A DNA stretch of 6,016 nt, from the NCBI GenBank assembly GCA_937868555.1, contig CALMNI010000088.1, positions 1-6,016 of the forward strand, read 5' to 3'. The position numbers and the translations under genes were made by a program. Below are positions 5,845 to 6,016 of the stretch, piece after piece (the first letter of the stretch is position 1; each line of letters starts with the position of its first letter). This DNA is from an uncultured bacterium. GTDB taxonomy: Bacteria; Patescibacteriota; Patescibacteriia; Patescibacteriales; Patescibacteriaceae. The notes beneath the pieces are model-generated. The model saw nothing but the letters and a program-made list of their open reading frames with translations, searched no databases and was not told the DNA's origin.

Positions 5845-6016
5845 ATGAATAAAAAAATTATTTTCGTGATTATTGGCGGTATTATTGTTATCGGCCTTAT
5901 CATCTATTTTATTTTTATCTATAATTTTAACGATACAGAAAAGCCGGCGGATACTAATACTTCTCCGACTCCAAATGGGCCGACGGCTGAGCCGGTTATT
6001 TCCGAAACTCCAAGCA
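5845..6016 (+). CDS. N-terminus of a membrane-anchored protein (3' end outside window)
   Basis: An ATG at 5845, 8 bases after the VirB4 stop, opens a frame that stays open to the window end (57 complete codons). After a short basic start (MNKK), residues 5-26 are one strongly hydrophobic Ile/Val/Phe-rich helix. It has no obvious signal peptidase I site or lipobox Cys, so it is probably an uncleaved signal anchor with the rest outside the cytoplasmic membrane. From residue 27 on the sequence is a Pro/Thr/Ser/Glu-rich linker, disordered and typical of spacers before an extracytoplasmic domain. No SD is visible, so coupling to the VirB4 gene is likely. The position directly after virB4 fits an envelope component of the same machine, for example a VirB8-like or cell-wall-hydrolase-type protein, but the defining domain is not in the window and I cannot choose between these. 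Confidence 0.75.
   Translation, partial: MNKKIIFVIIGGIIVIGLIIYFIFIYNFNDTEKPADTNTSPTPNGPTAEPVISETPS

Overview
The window is a compact, single-strand gene cluster from what looks like a Candidate Phyla Radiation (Patescibacteria) bacterium. The evidence is the combination of a PrgI-family membrane protein, a separately encoded TraC-like domain protein and a VirB4-type ATPase. They follow two alpha-helical proteins of a kind I recognise only as conserved hypotheticals from CPR genomes. This assignment rests on recalled family resemblance, not on a search. The code is standard: there is no in-frame TGA, and all six visible stop codons are TAA. Coding density is close to complete.

Layout, all on the + strand: (1) 2-151, C-terminal tail of an upstream gene. 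(2) 171-1418, a 415-aa soluble helical protein of unknown function. (3) 1419-1476, a 58-base gap holding a strong nested hairpin that overlaps the likely ribosome binding site of the next gene. (4) 1477-2787, a 436-aa soluble multi-domain helical protein of unknown function. (5) 2793-3263, a two-helix PrgI-family protein. (6) 3265-3945, a TraC-like domain protein. (7) 3938-5836, a VirB4-type ATPase. (8) 5845 to the window end, the start of a membrane-anchored protein with a Pro/Thr-rich linker. From 1477 onward the gaps are 5, 1, -8 and 8 bases, so genes 4-8 are very likely one translationally coupled operon. Genes 1 and 2 may belong to the same transcript.

Working model: PrgI (VirB3-like) and VirB4 form the inner-membrane energising core of a reduced type IV secretion, conjugation or DNA-uptake-like machine. 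The TraC-like protein would supply a piece that belongs to the N-terminal part of VirB4 in other systems. The last, membrane-anchored protein would act outside the cytoplasmic membrane. The two helical proteins upstream share a similar N-terminal layout and are candidates for undescribed cytoplasmic partners of this machine. No relaxase, coupling protein, VirB6 or pilin gene is visible here, so the substrate cannot be read from this window.
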